Origin: DASZXJ01 sp035545895
GTDB lineage: Bacteria > Planctomycetota > Phycisphaerae > Tepidisphaerales > Tepidisphaeraceae
Reading direction: 5' to 3'
Length of the DNA: 19,384 nt
Assembly: GCA_035545895.1 (NCBI GenBank)
Contig: DASZXJ010000167.1
Span: 1-19,384 of the forward strand
Shown here: positions 1-7,676 of the stretch, in pieces
Layout of the letters: each line of letters begins with the position of its first letter
Position numbering within the stretch: the first letter of the stretch is position 1
Translations under genes and position numbers: made by a program
The notes under the pieces: model-generated
The model's database searches: none
Seen by the model: only the letters and a program-made list of their open reading frames with translations
Told to the model about the DNA's origin: nothing

Positions 1-100
1 TAAAGGTAGCTTCCAGCGGCAGTTAGAGTCGTTTTTGCCGCCGGACATTCCGGTTGAGATTGTGGATGTCAGTAAAGAGACTGTCGCGATTTCTGATTGA
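1..100 (+). CDS. 3' end of a KimA/APC-like transporter (partial, paralogue of the next gene)
   Basis: The window opens inside an open frame (codons from base 2) that ends at TGA 98-100. The 32 visible residues include FQRQLESFLPPDIPVEIVD. The complete transporter that follows ends with FQRRLESLLPPDIPVQVV, so the two C-termini are clearly homologous. In the downstream gene this segment closes a cytoplasmic domain resembling a universal stress protein, and the same is assumed here. Two related transporters therefore lie in tandem, separated by the riboswitch region. The N-terminal part lies outside the window, so its transport function can only be inferred from the paralogue. Confidence 0.75.
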   Translation, partial: KGSFQRQLESFLPPDIPVEIVDVSKETVAISD

Positions 101-126
101 CAATTCGCCGGGGGTTCATACGCTAT
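97..126 (+). promoter_or_regulatory. putative sigma70-type promoter for the riboswitch transcript
   Basis: A perfect TTGACA (97-102) overlaps the stop codon of the upstream gene. Possible -10 elements are TACGCT at 119-124 (16-base spacer) or CGCTAT at 121-126 (18-base spacer). Transcription would start near 130-134, just before the riboswitch aptamer, which is where a riboswitch leader should begin. The -35 is convincing and the -10 is weak. Confidence 0.45.
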
Positions 127-137
127 CGCCCCCTATG

Positions 138-283
138 TGACCGCCGAGTCCCGACTTTGGTCGGGGGCGGGGGACCCAAGGGCGTCGGGCGAGTTGTCTC
201 CCGGCACCGGGGGCGAAGGAGCTCACAAAAGCTCCAGAGCACTTTCATGCTCCAGCCCGTCAGCTAACCCCGTAGGCATGAGA
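138..283 (+). promoter_or_regulatory. cyclic di-AMP riboswitch (ydaO/yuaA leader)
   Basis: The segment contains the conserved blocks of the ydaO/yuaA aptamer in the right order: GCGGGGGACCCAAG near 167-180, GGGGGCGAAGG near 210-220, and CCCGTCAGCTAACCCCGTAG (256-275) followed by GC. Two variable stems also fold: CCGA/TCGG at 151-164 and GGAGCT/AGCTCC at 218-235. Known members bind c-di-AMP and usually switch downstream genes off; many control potassium or osmolyte transport and cell-wall hydrolases. The next gene codes for a KimA/KUP-type potassium transporter, which fits. The expression platform would lie in 284-456. It holds small hairpins (GCTCT/AGAGC at 329-343, CCCAC/GTGGG at 402-413) but no convincing intrinsic terminator, so the output mechanism is unresolved. 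Confidence 0.88.
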
Positions 284-456
284 TGGTTCTTCAAAGGACC
301 TCTCGGATATGAAAGGGCGCAACGTCGAGCTCTCCTGAAGAGCGGCTTTGTTCCACGCCGCTTGACCGTAAGAGCCCTCGCTGTGCGATTTCGAACTTCG
401 TCCCACTCGTGGGCAGGACCACGCGCGGATGGATTCGGTTTCCACGGTTTCTAACC

Positions 457-2424
457 ATGCACGCTACCGAGAACGCCAGCGGCACGACCAAGTCGGCCGC
501 TCTATTGTTACTGGCCAGTGAACGTCCACGAAATGTCTCCTGGAAACAGGCGGCAGGTTTATTGTTCGGTGATTGGGGCACCAGCCGGCTTTATGTGCTC
601 GGCTTGGCGCTCTTCTTCGCCGGACGAACCAGCTTCTGGCTCATTTTGTTGATGAGCCTGCTGATCCTCGCGGTCGGGTGGGCGTACACGCAGATTTGCC
701 GGATTTATCCGGATGGCGGGGGTGTCTATACCGCTGCCAAATCCAAAAGCCGCACGCTTGCGGTCATCGGCGCGCTGCTGCTCTTCGCCGATTATACCGT
801 CACTGCCAGCCTCAGCGGGCTGGACGCATTTCACTATTTCGGCTTGGGCGGCGAAGCAGCTTCGGTCGCTGACAAAGATCAACTCGCGCCACAAGCACAG
901 CAGGTTCAACTGGCGACTGCTGAATACTCGACCCAATCGGATGTCGATGCAGGTGCAACACTTTACCCGCATCGTGCGAGCCCTCCTTCGGCCAAGGAGC
1001 AGTTGTTCTCGCTCAAGTCACCGGCGTTCTGGGCGATTGTCGCGCTGATCACCATTGGCCTCTTCAATCTGATGGGTCCCAAACACACCGGCGGGTTTGC
1101 GATCATGGCAGCGGTGGGAATGGTCTTCATCACGCTGCTTATTACCGCCTTTGCGCTGCCGCAGGTGCCTTGGGCTCAGCTTCCTCATCGCATCGGCAGC
1201 TTTCACCATCAGCCTGCCGACATGTGGGTGGCGTTTGTTTCCATCGTGCTGGCGCTGTCGGGTGTCGAAGCCATCGCGAACCTGACCGGCGTGATGGAAA
1301 AACCGGTCGCTGCCACCGCCCGTAAAGCGATATGGGTGGTCGCCACCGAAGTGGCGGTGTTCAACGTATTGCTCGCGATCTTCATGCTCGCGATTTTCCC
1401 CATCAACCGCGACGCGCACCTGGCGGACATGGCGGCGTATCTTACCGGCCACTATGTCGGCATGTGGGGTGAATGGGGTGTCCGCATCATCGGCGGCGTG
1501 TTGCTGCTGTCCGCGTGCAACACCGCGATCACCGATATGATCTCCGTGCAATATCTGATGGCTCGCGATGGCGAACTGCCGCAGGTCATGACCGGCCTCA
1601 ACCGATTCGGTGTTCCGTGGATGCCCGCGCTAGTGGCCACGTCAGTTCCGATTCTGGTGCTGCTGATCAGTCACGATCTGGACAGCCTGGCCGCGTTGTA
1701 CGCCATCGGCGTCATCGGCGCGGTTGCGATCAACGTCACGCTATGCGCGATGCATCCGCGATTGCGCAAAATACGCCGAAAAATCCCGATGATGGCATTG
1801 GGCATCGTGCTGCTGGCAATCTGGGTGACACTGGCGTTCGTCAAACACGAAGCCTTGGTTTTCGTCACCATCGTCATGGTCGTCGGTCTTTCCGGGCGGA
1901 CGTTGACCAAATGGCTGGCAACGCGAAAGGGCCCCAAGCTCAGCCTGCTGCAAAAAGCCATCATGGATCAACTGACCTCCGACGATGCGCTCGCCAAGCC
2001 GCGAATTTTGATCGGAACGTATGGTTCCGATTCGATCGCGCCCGCGGCCTTGCGCGAGGCCGTCAATACGAATTCAACGCTGGTGGTCTGTTTCATTCGC
2101 GAAGTGCAGTTGTCCTATAAGTATGATGGCGAACAAAGGCTCACGCTTGAAACTGACCAGGCTGCGCAAAAGACATTTGGTCGCTTTTTGGATCTGGCTC
2201 ACGAAGCCGGCGTGACGATTTTACCGGTTTACGACACTGGACCCGACGCCGCGGAATTGATGGCCGAGCACGCCGCGATGCACGGGTGCGGGCGTGTTTT
2301 GATCGGCACCACCCGGCAAGGTGCGCTGTATCATTTAATCAAGGGTCATTTCCAAAGACGTTTGGAGTCGTTGCTCCCGCCGGATATTCCCGTGCAGGTG
2401 GTCGCAGCAGCGCCTGGGAAATAA
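457..2424 (+). CDS. kimA: KimA/KUP-type potassium transporter (APC superfamily) with C-terminal USP-like domain
   Basis: This is a 655-residue membrane protein with about 12 hydrophobic segments and a soluble C-terminal domain (about residues 515-650) resembling a universal stress protein, including the nucleotide-loop-like stretch IGTTRQGALYHL. Residues I recall as forming the K+ site of B. subtilis KimA are matched: D39 and Y46 in GDWGTSRLY, DYxxT at 112-116, and SGVE (S268, E271), where KimA has T and E. The GDxGTSxLY motif is also the KUP/Kup signature. It probably imports K+ with protons across the inner membrane and is shut down by c-di-AMP through the riboswitch upstream. A loop of about 55 residues after the third membrane segment (about 129-187) is longer than I expect and would face the periplasm. 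I chose ATG 457; GTG 409 is an in-frame alternative, and neither has a clear Shine-Dalgarno site. A general amino-acid permease is the main alternative. Confidence 0.82.
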   Translation: MHATENASGTTKSAALLLLASERPRNVSWKQAAGLLFGDWGTSRLYVLGLALFFAGRTSFWLILLMSLLILAVGWAYTQICRIYPDGGGVYTAAKSKSRTLAVIGALLLFADYTVTASLSGLDAFHYFGLGGEAASVADKDQLAPQAQQVQLATAEYSTQSDVDAGATLYPHRASPPSAKEQLFSLKSPAFWAIVALITIGLFNLMGPKHTGGFAIMAAVGMVFITLLITAFALPQVPWAQLPHRIGSFHHQPADMWVAFVSIVLALSGVEAIANLTGVMEKPVAATARKAIWVVATEVAVFNVLLAIFMLAIFPINRDAHLADMAAYLTGHYVGMWGEWGVRIIGGVLLLSACNTAITDMISVQYLMARDGELPQVMTGLNRFGVPWMPALVATSVPILVLLISHDLDSLAALYAIGVIGAVAINVTLCAMHPRLRKIRRKIPMMALGIVLLAIWVTLAFVKHEALVFVTIVMVVGLSGRTLTKWLATRKGPKLSLLQKAIMDQLTSDDALAKPRILIGTYGSDSIAPAALREAVNTNSTLVVCFIREVQLSYKYDGEQRLTLETDQAAQKTFGRFLDLAHEAGVTILPVYDTGPDAAELMAEHAAMHGCGRVLIGTTRQGALYHLIKGHFQRRLESLLPPDIPVQVVAAAPGK

Positions 2425-2430
2425 AGAGTC

Positions 2431-2450
2431 CCCAACCCTGAAGGGTTGGG
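2431..2450. terminator. bidirectional intrinsic terminator between convergent genes
   Basis: CCCAACCCTGAAGGGTTGGG forms an 8-bp stem with a TGAA loop. It begins 6 bases after the stop of the transporter and 16 bases before the stop of the convergent metallopeptidase. On the plus strand it is followed by CTTTG and on the minus strand by GACTCTTT, so the U-tracts are short on both sides. Position and symmetry support a shared terminator. Confidence 0.6.
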
Positions 2451-2466
2451 CTTTGGGAGAGGACTT

Positions 2467-3999
2467 TTACGACACGACGGTGATCATCACCCACGATGCG
2501 CAAACCACCAGTCCCATGAGCAAAATGATATAGAGGGAAGACATCCAGCGATCGAATTGAATCGTTCGGCTTGGGTCGGAACTGAGGTTCTGAAGATACT
2601 CCATTCGCTGGGCGATGCTGCCGTGTGTGAAGTTTCGAGCCGAGACGGGGATGTTGTTGACCATCGCCACGCGATGCAGCGCCGAGGCAAAGGTTGCTGC
2701 GCCATGCGGTCCCACGTGGGTTGATCGCTGCTTCGGTTGGGCCCAGCCTTCGGGATCAAAAATCATTGCCGCATCGTCTGGGTTGCCCACTGCGGATGCC
2801 ACGGTCCCACTGGCCTGCTGTTCCATCAGACGGGCCGCAAAGACATCCGCCTGTCGTTCAAACCACCGGCTGAGATATCCAAACACCAGGAAGAATCCGC
2901 CGATGAACGTAATGGCGCCGATCGCATCCAGCGTTTCCTGCGTCAACCACTGTAATTTTACGAGTCGGTCGTTGATAACCTGACCTGGCCCGAAGCACAG
3001 GAGCTGAATCGTCGCAATCAGCACCACATACCAGCCCATGTGCCAGTGCTTGACGTGCCCGATCTCGTGTGCAAAGACGGCTTCGATCTGGGAATCGCTC
3101 ATTGTTTCCAACAGAACATCCGACAGCAGCACATAACGCACCTGAGGGATCAAGCCCATGACCGCGGCATTGCCCATGTTGTTGTCGGTTCTCCATAGAA
3201 GAATGTCGCGGCATTTCAGACCCGTGCGGCGGCACATGGCTTCCAAGCGCTGGCGCAACGGTGAATCCGGAAGAGGCTGTGTATGGAGAACCCGTCGCAG
3301 CAACTCCGGAGAAAATAGAACCACCACGCCGATCGAGACGAAGTAGAGAACCAGTTCGATGTTGGCGTCCATGCTCCCGGCTGCCGATCGTGCCAGGTTG
3401 CGGCCGAAGCCTTTGAGCGCGATGACGTTAATCAAATCGTGCAAGAACATGATCAGCATCACAGGCACGGTTGTGAAAAGAATTTGCAGACGCAGATTGG
3501 CGATGAAGTAGCTCCAGAATCCCGGTGGCGCATGGATCGGCAGGTCTTCATCGAGTTGGATTAATACGCTTTGCTCGCGGAGCGCGCGGTCGGCGGGGTA
3601 TTGGGCCCACCATAATCCCATCCATGCAAGCAAGGGCGGCAGCGTGCCAAGCAGCATCCCGGGCAGTTCGACGGGCCAGTCGTTAAGAACCCGCAGCAAC
3701 CGATCGACCACGCTGCCCCAGCCCATCGCAAAAATCGCGATGCCGAACCAAACGGGAATGGCAACTCGGGCAGCGAACATCGATTTATGAAAACGGTTCA
3801 AGCTGCGATGTAGATTGTCACCGCAAACTCGTCGCGCGAGCATGCGGCTCCAGAGTCCCATAAACAGGACCACCAGAAGCAAGCCAAAGAAGAAAAGGGT
3901 TGTGCCTTCAACCGGACCAAAGTAGCTGGCGCGCGAGGCGGGCGTGATGGATCGACACATCCAGACAAGCAGTACAGACAACAGCAGAATCCACGACAC
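2467..3999 (-). CDS. M48-family (Ste24/HtpX-like) membrane zinc metallopeptidase
   Basis: The 510-residue protein has several membrane segments in the N-terminal 230 residues, about two between 320 and 375, and one at the C-terminus. The zinc-protease motif HEIGH (311-315) sits in the typical context SQIEAVFAHEIGHVKHWH. The third zinc ligand is E381 in ERQAD (381-385), which fits the family's ExxxD. A late H459-x-S with R465 resembles the conserved His/Arg tail of M48 enzymes. Such proteases degrade or process membrane proteins, in bacteria mostly for membrane quality control. The start is GTG 3999, preceded by GGAG with a 5-base spacer, which decides it. The protein is much longer than HtpX (about 290 residues), so I give no symbol. 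It is divergent from endonuclease V and shares a roughly 100-base promoter region with it. Confidence 0.88.
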   Translation of the reverse strand: MSWILLLSVLLVWMCRSITPASRASYFGPVEGTTLFFFGLLLVVLFMGLWSRMLARRVCGDNLHRSLNRFHKSMFAARVAIPVWFGIAIFAMGWGSVVDRLLRVLNDWPVELPGMLLGTLPPLLAWMGLWWAQYPADRALREQSVLIQLDEDLPIHAPPGFWSYFIANLRLQILFTTVPVMLIMFLHDLINVIALKGFGRNLARSAAGSMDANIELVLYFVSIGVVVLFSPELLRRVLHTQPLPDSPLRQRLEAMCRRTGLKCRDILLWRTDNNMGNAAVMGLIPQVRYVLLSDVLLETMSDSQIEAVFAHEIGHVKHWHMGWYVVLIATIQLLCFGPGQVINDRLVKLQWLTQETLDAIGAITFIGGFFLVFGYLSRWFERQADVFAARLMEQQASGTVASAVGNPDDAAMIFDPEGWAQPKQRSTHVGPHGAATFASALHRVAMVNNIPVSARNFTHGSIAQRMEYLQNLSSDPSRTIQFDRWMSSLYIILLMGLVVCASWVMITVVS

Positions 4000-4097
4000 A
4001 TCGGCTCCATTTTATGCAGGCGATTCCCCGGTTAGCCTATTCACGCGTGACGATAAAGTCGAGCATGAACATGATCGGCTGAATGGGCAGGCATAGC

Positions 4098-4790
4098 ATG
4101 ATTATGCGCGGAAAAAGCGATTCCGGCTGGAGCGATCTGGTCCTGCGCTGGAAAGCGGTTCAGGAGGATCTTCGCAAACGATTGATCGTCAAGCCTCTGG
4201 AGTTGTTACCCCGGTTTATCGCAGGTGCAGATGCGGCGTTTTCGTCCGATAAAAGCACCGTCTACGCCGCTGCCGTCGTCTATGACCGTCAGAAACAGCA
4301 GATCGTCGAGATTACCCATGCTTTTCAGCCGGCGGAGTTTCCGTATGTGCCGGGCTTTCTCAGTTTTCGCGAAGGGCCGACCGTTCTGGAGGCGGTGGGC
4401 AAACTGAAACATCCCTTCGATGTCATTTGCTTCGATGGTCAAGGAATTGCCCATCCCCGGCGATGCGGGATTGCCGCACATCTGTCGATTACACTCGATT
4501 TGCCTGGTGTGGGCGTCGCCAAAAGCCGGTTGATTGGCACTTATAAGGAACCGGCCAAGCCTGCCGGTTCTTCCCAGCCTCTGATGGATGGCGAGGAACA
4601 GATCGGGATCGTCCTACGCACGCGCGATGGGCTACGTCCACTTTTCGTGAGTATTGGCCACCGAATCGACCTGGAATCAGCGAAAGAACTGGTGCTGGCG
4701 TGCTGTACACGGTATCGAATCCCCGAGCCAACCCGGCAGGCGGACATCGAGGTCGGCAAATTGAAGCGATCCATAGTTTGGAAAACGTGA
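4098..4790 (+). CDS. nfi: endonuclease V (deoxyinosine 3' endonuclease)
   Basis: The 230-residue protein matches the whole endonuclease V family, which is usually about 220-230 residues. Visible motifs are AGADAAF with catalytic D45, PYVPGFLSFRE (82-92) with catalytic E92, FDGQG with D113, HPRRCGIAAH starting at 119, and GVAKSRL. The enzyme nicks DNA one phosphodiester 3' of deoxyinosine and so starts repair of deaminated adenine. The tyrosine in PYVPG is the base-wedge residue. ATG 4098 was chosen because an AGG lies 6 bases upstream; ATG 4083 and ATG 4104 are in-frame alternatives. It is the first gene of a compact plus-strand series, and the next start follows the stop by five bases. A link between this repair gene and the regulatory and lipid-transport genes downstream is not obvious. 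Confidence 0.93.
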   Translation: MIMRGKSDSGWSDLVLRWKAVQEDLRKRLIVKPLELLPRFIAGADAAFSSDKSTVYAAAVVYDRQKQQIVEITHAFQPAEFPYVPGFLSFREGPTVLEAVGKLKHPFDVICFDGQGIAHPRRCGIAAHLSITLDLPGVGVAKSRLIGTYKEPAKPAGSSQPLMDGEEQIGIVLRTRDGLRPLFVSIGHRIDLESAKELVLACCTRYRIPEPTRQADIEVGKLKRSIVWKT

Positions 4791-4795
4791 GGCTT

Positions 4796-5182
4796 ATGAC
4801 GATACTAATAGCCGTGAATCGGGCTGGTTTTGAAAAACGAGTCGTTTGGATTGCGGTTGTCGCGCTGAGTTTGTCGATCCTTGGCTGCGGCGGCCGCGGT
4901 GTGAAATCCGTCAACGATCCGGACCCGTCCCTGAAAATTCCCGCGATCAAGGCGGCTGCGGATGCCAAGGACAGCACGCAGGTCGTTCAACTGGTGAAGG
5001 ATTTGAGCAACGACGACCCGGCTGTGCGATTTTATTCGATCGGGGCGCTCGAGCGATTGACGGGCCAGACGTTTGGCTATCAGTATTTCGTCGATGACGA
5101 TCAACGAGCCCCGGCGGTGGAAAGATGGCGAGCATGGCTTGCAGGTTGGGAAGCGGCACAAAAGACCGCACCGAAGAAGTGA
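4796..5182 (+). CDS. small HEAT-like lipoprotein of unknown function
   Basis: The 128-residue protein begins with a basic N-terminus, a hydrophobic stretch (VVWIAVVALSLSI) and a lipobox ILGC with the lipidated cysteine at residue 31. The mature part contains one HEAT-like helical pair (about residues 46-90: SLKIPAIKAAADAKD, then VVQLVKDLSNDDPAVRFYSI) and a Trp-rich end (VERWRAWLAGW). HEAT-like repeats usually bind other proteins; the partner is unknown. A GAGG sits just upstream of ATG 4796, with short spacing. The frame stays open upstream to 4700, but that would run deep into endonuclease V. Its stop overlaps the start of the next gene (ATGA), which indicates translational coupling with the anti-sigma-type kinase. 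Confidence 0.78.
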   Translation: MTILIAVNRAGFEKRVVWIAVVALSLSILGCGGRGVKSVNDPDPSLKIPAIKAAADAKDSTQVVQLVKDLSNDDPAVRFYSIGALERLTGQTFGYQYFVDDDQRAPAVERWRAWLAGWEAAQKTAPKK

Positions 5183-5616
5183 TGAGCGCCGGCGAACTCC
5201 ATTTGCGTATCCAGTCGGACCCGGCTAATGTGGCCGGAGTACGTCAGGCCGTCGAAAAAATGTGTTGTGAAGGCGGGCTGGATACCAGGACCTGCGAGGA
5301 AGTCGGCCTGTGCGTCAACGAAGCGCTGGCGAACGTCATTCGCCACGCGTACGATGAAGCCGTCGATCAGCCGATCGATTTCACGGCGCGGTTGGGTGAA
5401 GGATCGATTCATATCGCGATTCGTGACTGGGGCCCAGGTGTCGTTCCGCGGCTGGCTTCGCCGCAGAAAAAGGACCCCCTCAAGCCAGGCGGTTTGGGCT
5501 TGATCTGCCTCAATCAGATGATGGACACGGTCGTCTATACGCCGCAGTCCGATGGCATGCTTCTGGAAATGAGTCGCAAGAGCACAAGCAATGGCCGAAA
5601 TTCCGACCAACACTGA
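5182..5616 (+). CDS. RsbW/SpoIIAB-type serine kinase (anti-sigma factor-like)
   Basis: The 144-residue protein is a GHKL ATPase domain of the anti-sigma kinase group. Visible are the N-box NEALANVIRHAY (E47, N51), the G1 box DWGPG (82-86) and the G2 glycines GGLGL (103-107). Proteins of this class bind a sigma factor or other target and phosphorylate a serine on a STAS antagonist, which is coded by the next gene. The start at 5182 overlaps the lipoprotein stop (ATGA); an upstream in-frame ATG at 5125 would extend far into the lipoprotein gene. The gene overlaps the STAS gene by 26 bases. No sigma factor lies in the window, so its target is open. Confidence 0.85.
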   Translation: MSAGELHLRIQSDPANVAGVRQAVEKMCCEGGLDTRTCEEVGLCVNEALANVIRHAYDEAVDQPIDFTARLGEGSIHIAIRDWGPGVVPRLASPQKKDPLKPGGLGLICLNQMMDTVVYTPQSDGMLLEMSRKSTSNGRNSDQH

Positions 5617-5950
5617 GCTGGTGCCTTCGGCAAGGTCCGAAGGTGATACGATCTTCGCCACCGTGCGCGGCGAGATCGACCTGCATTCCAGCCCCGCTCT
5701 TCGAGATACCATTCTCGGAGCCCTGAACAAATTTCGCCCCAAAAAAGTGATTCTGGACCTGAGCCAGGTGCCTTATATGGATTCCAGCGCGGTCGCCGTC
5801 CTGGTCGAAGCCTTGCAGAAGATGCGCAAGGCCGGCGGAAAGATATGCCTGGTCGCGCTTCAGCCTCGCGTCAAGGGTCTTCTTGAAATCGCCAGGCTTG
5901 ATTCCATTTTCATCATTTGCAACGACGAACAAGAGGCGATCAAAAAGTAA
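5591..5950 (+). CDS. STAS-domain anti-anti-sigma factor (RsbV/SpoIIAA-like; possible MlaB role)
   Basis: The 119-residue protein is a single STAS domain with VRGEIDLHSSPALRD (26-39), VILDLSQVPYMDSSAVAVL (53-71) and a C-terminal helix. S66 in MDSSAVAV matches the serine phosphorylated in SpoIIAA/RsbV proteins. It overlaps the kinase gene by 26 bases, so the two form a partner-switching pair. The next gene is mlaE. In proteobacteria a STAS protein, MlaB, is part of the Mla ABC transporter, so this protein could instead or also bind the transporter. The preserved D-S-S motif and the adjacent kinase favour a phosphorylation switch. No clear Shine-Dalgarno site precedes ATG 5591. Confidence 0.87.
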   Translation: MAEIPTNTELVPSARSEGDTIFATVRGEIDLHSSPALRDTILGALNKFRPKKVILDLSQVPYMDSSAVAVLVEALQKMRKAGGKICLVALQPRVKGLLEIARLDSIFIICNDEQEAIKK

Positions 5951-5951
5951 T

Positions 5952-6032
5952 GTTACTCGTTACTTGTTATTTGTTACTTGAGGCTTTTGACGGTCGGAAA
6001 CCACAAGTAACAAGGACCAAATAACCAGTAAC
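5952..6032. repeat. heptad-repeat hairpin A (between the STAS gene and mlaE)
   Basis: The left arm (5952-5979) is four consecutive 7-base units of the type GTTACTT (variants GTTACTC, GTTATTT). The right arm (6005-6032) is four 7-base units of the type AAGTAAC, that is, the reverse complement (variants AAATAAC, CAGTAAC and one more diverged unit). A 25-base loop separates the arms. The element fills almost the whole 91-base gap between the genes. It has the position of a REP-like mRNA hairpin, but the 7-base internal period is unusual. Confidence 0.85.
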
Positions 6033-6041
6033 AACAAATCC

Positions 6042-6854
6042 ATGCGTCTATTATTTCGTCCCATTACGATCATTGGCGATGCAACCCTGCGGTCGCTGGA
6101 GTTTCTAGGCGGTCACGGGTTTTTGCTTCGCGACACGGTGGTCTCGGTTCCCCGCGCGCTTCTGGAAAAGCGAGGGCGTCGCATGGGGTGGATCAATCTC
6201 TGGGCGCAAATGGTCCGTGTCGGGGTAATGAGCATTCCCATTGTTAGCCTGGTCGTTTTTTGCATTGGCGCGATTCTGGCGTTTCAAATGGCTCCGATTC
6301 TTAAGACCTATGGCGCCACCGCGACGGTCGCGGACATCATTTCCGTCGCCATGTTTCGCGAATTGGGACCGCTGGTAGCGGCGATCGTGTTGACCGGCTT
6401 TGCGGGCGCATCCATCGCCGCCGAGATCGGCACGATGGTCGTTTCCGAGGAAATCGAAGCGCTGGAAGCCTCCGCCATTCATCCGGTTCGTTTTCTGGTC
6501 GTACCGAGGGTTTTGGCAACGACCATCATGATGATTTGCCTGGCGGTGCTCGGCGACATCATGGGCGTCGTCGGCGGGGCATGCACCTCGCGGGCGTTCC
6601 TGGGAATCAACTTCCTGCAATATGGCCGACACACATTCACGATTCTGCTGGTCAAGGACTTCGTCACCGGCCTGGTCAAAGCCGGCGTGTTCGGAGCGAT
6701 CATCAGTTCGCTGGCGTGCTATCTCGGCCTGGGTGTCACCGGCGGCGCGCAAGGCGTCGGCGTGGCGACCACCCGCACCGTCGTGCTGACCATCGTCGCG
6801 CTGATTACGGTCGATCTCATGTTTACAACCATGTTCTTTTACCTCGATCTGTAG
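6042..6854 (+). CDS. mlaE: MlaE-family lipid ABC transporter permease
   Basis: The 270-residue protein has five to six membrane segments. The family signature is clear at about 119-158: GFAGASIAAEIGTMVVSEEI, then EALE and a proline-containing segment ending VVPRVLA. MlaE forms the inner-membrane core of the MlaFEDB complex, which moves phospholipids between the inner and outer membranes, so a diderm envelope is implied. Length and start (ATG 6042) match the family, although no Shine-Dalgarno site is visible and a heptad hairpin ends 9 bases upstream. The gene for the ATPase follows after 12 bases and the MCE protein comes next. Confidence 0.92.
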   Translation: MRLLFRPITIIGDATLRSLEFLGGHGFLLRDTVVSVPRALLEKRGRRMGWINLWAQMVRVGVMSIPIVSLVVFCIGAILAFQMAPILKTYGATATVADIISVAMFRELGPLVAAIVLTGFAGASIAAEIGTMVVSEEIEALEASAIHPVRFLVVPRVLATTIMMICLAVLGDIMGVVGGACTSRAFLGINFLQYGRHTFTILLVKDFVTGLVKAGVFGAIISSLACYLGLGVTGGAQGVGVATTRTVVLTIVALITVDLMFTTMFFYLDL

Positions 6855-6866
6855 GCAATACTCATA

Positions 6867-7670
6867 ATGGCCAGCTCTGCCATTCAAGTTCAGGATGTAA
6901 CCAAAGTCTTCAGTGGACGCACCGTGCTGGATGGCATTCGGCTGGATGTTTTTCAGGGCGAAACGCTGGTCATCCTCGGCGGATCGGGATCGGGCAAATC
7001 GACCCTTCTGCGGCTGATGATCGGCAACGTCAAACCCGACGGCGGCGACATCATCGGGCTGGGCAAAAGCCTCCGAAGCATGCTTCCGAAAGAAACCGAC
7101 GAATATCGCAAATCGATTGGCGTATTGTTTCAGTCCGGAGCGCTGTTCAATTCAATGACAGTGGCTGAAAACGTCGCGTTGCCGCTGCGCGAGCACACCG
7201 ATCTGCCCGAAGAGACCATTGAGATCATGGTGAAGATCAAGCTCGAACTGGTCGGCCTGCGCGAGCACTCGGAAAAAATGCCTGCGATGTTGTCGGGCGG
7301 AATGAAAAAGCGCGCGGGCTTGGCACGGGCGCTGGCACTTGATCCTCGAATCTTGTTTTACGATGAGCCCAGTGCGGGGCTCGATCCGGTCACCAGTGCC
7401 GAGATTGATGAACTGATCATCAAGTTGAATAAGCTGCTGGGCGTGACCAGCGTGGTGGTCACGCATGAAATGGATTCTGCGTTTCGCATTGCGGATCGAA
7501 TGGTGTTGCTTGATCGCGGGAAATTCATCGTCAGCGGCACGCCGGATGAAATGAAAAATAGCGCCGATCCGCTCGTGCGGCAATTTGTGTTTGGTTTGAC
7601 TGAAGGGCCACTCACCCAGCGCCGCCGAGCCGGCGGGTATGAGGACGATCTGTTGACGGAAAGACTTTAA
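6867..7670 (+). CDS. mlaF: MlaF-family lipid ABC transporter ATP-binding protein
   Basis: The 267-residue ABC ATPase has Walker A GGSGSGKST (38-46), a Q-loop (Q89), signature LSGGM (142-146) followed by KKRAGLARAL, Walker B ILFYDEP (162-168) and switch histidine H200. The DEPSAGLDPVTSAEID stretch is typical of MlaF/Ttg2A-type ATPases. It drives the lipid transporter with MlaE, coded 12 bases upstream, and MlaD downstream. The tail after about residue 245 (RRRAGGYEDDLLTERL) may contact the partner subunits, which is inference. A heptad hairpin begins 6 bases after the stop. Confidence 0.93.
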   Translation: MASSAIQVQDVTKVFSGRTVLDGIRLDVFQGETLVILGGSGSGKSTLLRLMIGNVKPDGGDIIGLGKSLRSMLPKETDEYRKSIGVLFQSGALFNSMTVAENVALPLREHTDLPEETIEIMVKIKLELVGLREHSEKMPAMLSGGMKKRAGLARALALDPRILFYDEPSAGLDPVTSAEIDELIIKLNKLLGVTSVVVTHEMDSAFRIADRMVLLDRGKFIVSGTPDEMKNSADPLVRQFVFGLTEGPLTQRRRAGGYEDDLLTERL

Positions 7671-7676
7671 GGAGCT

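Noticed and set aside
137..454. 105-residue plus-strand open frame over the riboswitch and leader
   Set aside because: It covers the structured aptamer, has no recognisable domain and low-complexity Arg/Gly/Ser content; the RNA explains the sequence.
6105..6887. 260-residue minus-strand open frame opposite mlaE
   Set aside because: It is rich in His, Arg, Asp and Gln with no domain, as expected for the reverse strand of a GC-rich membrane-protein gene.
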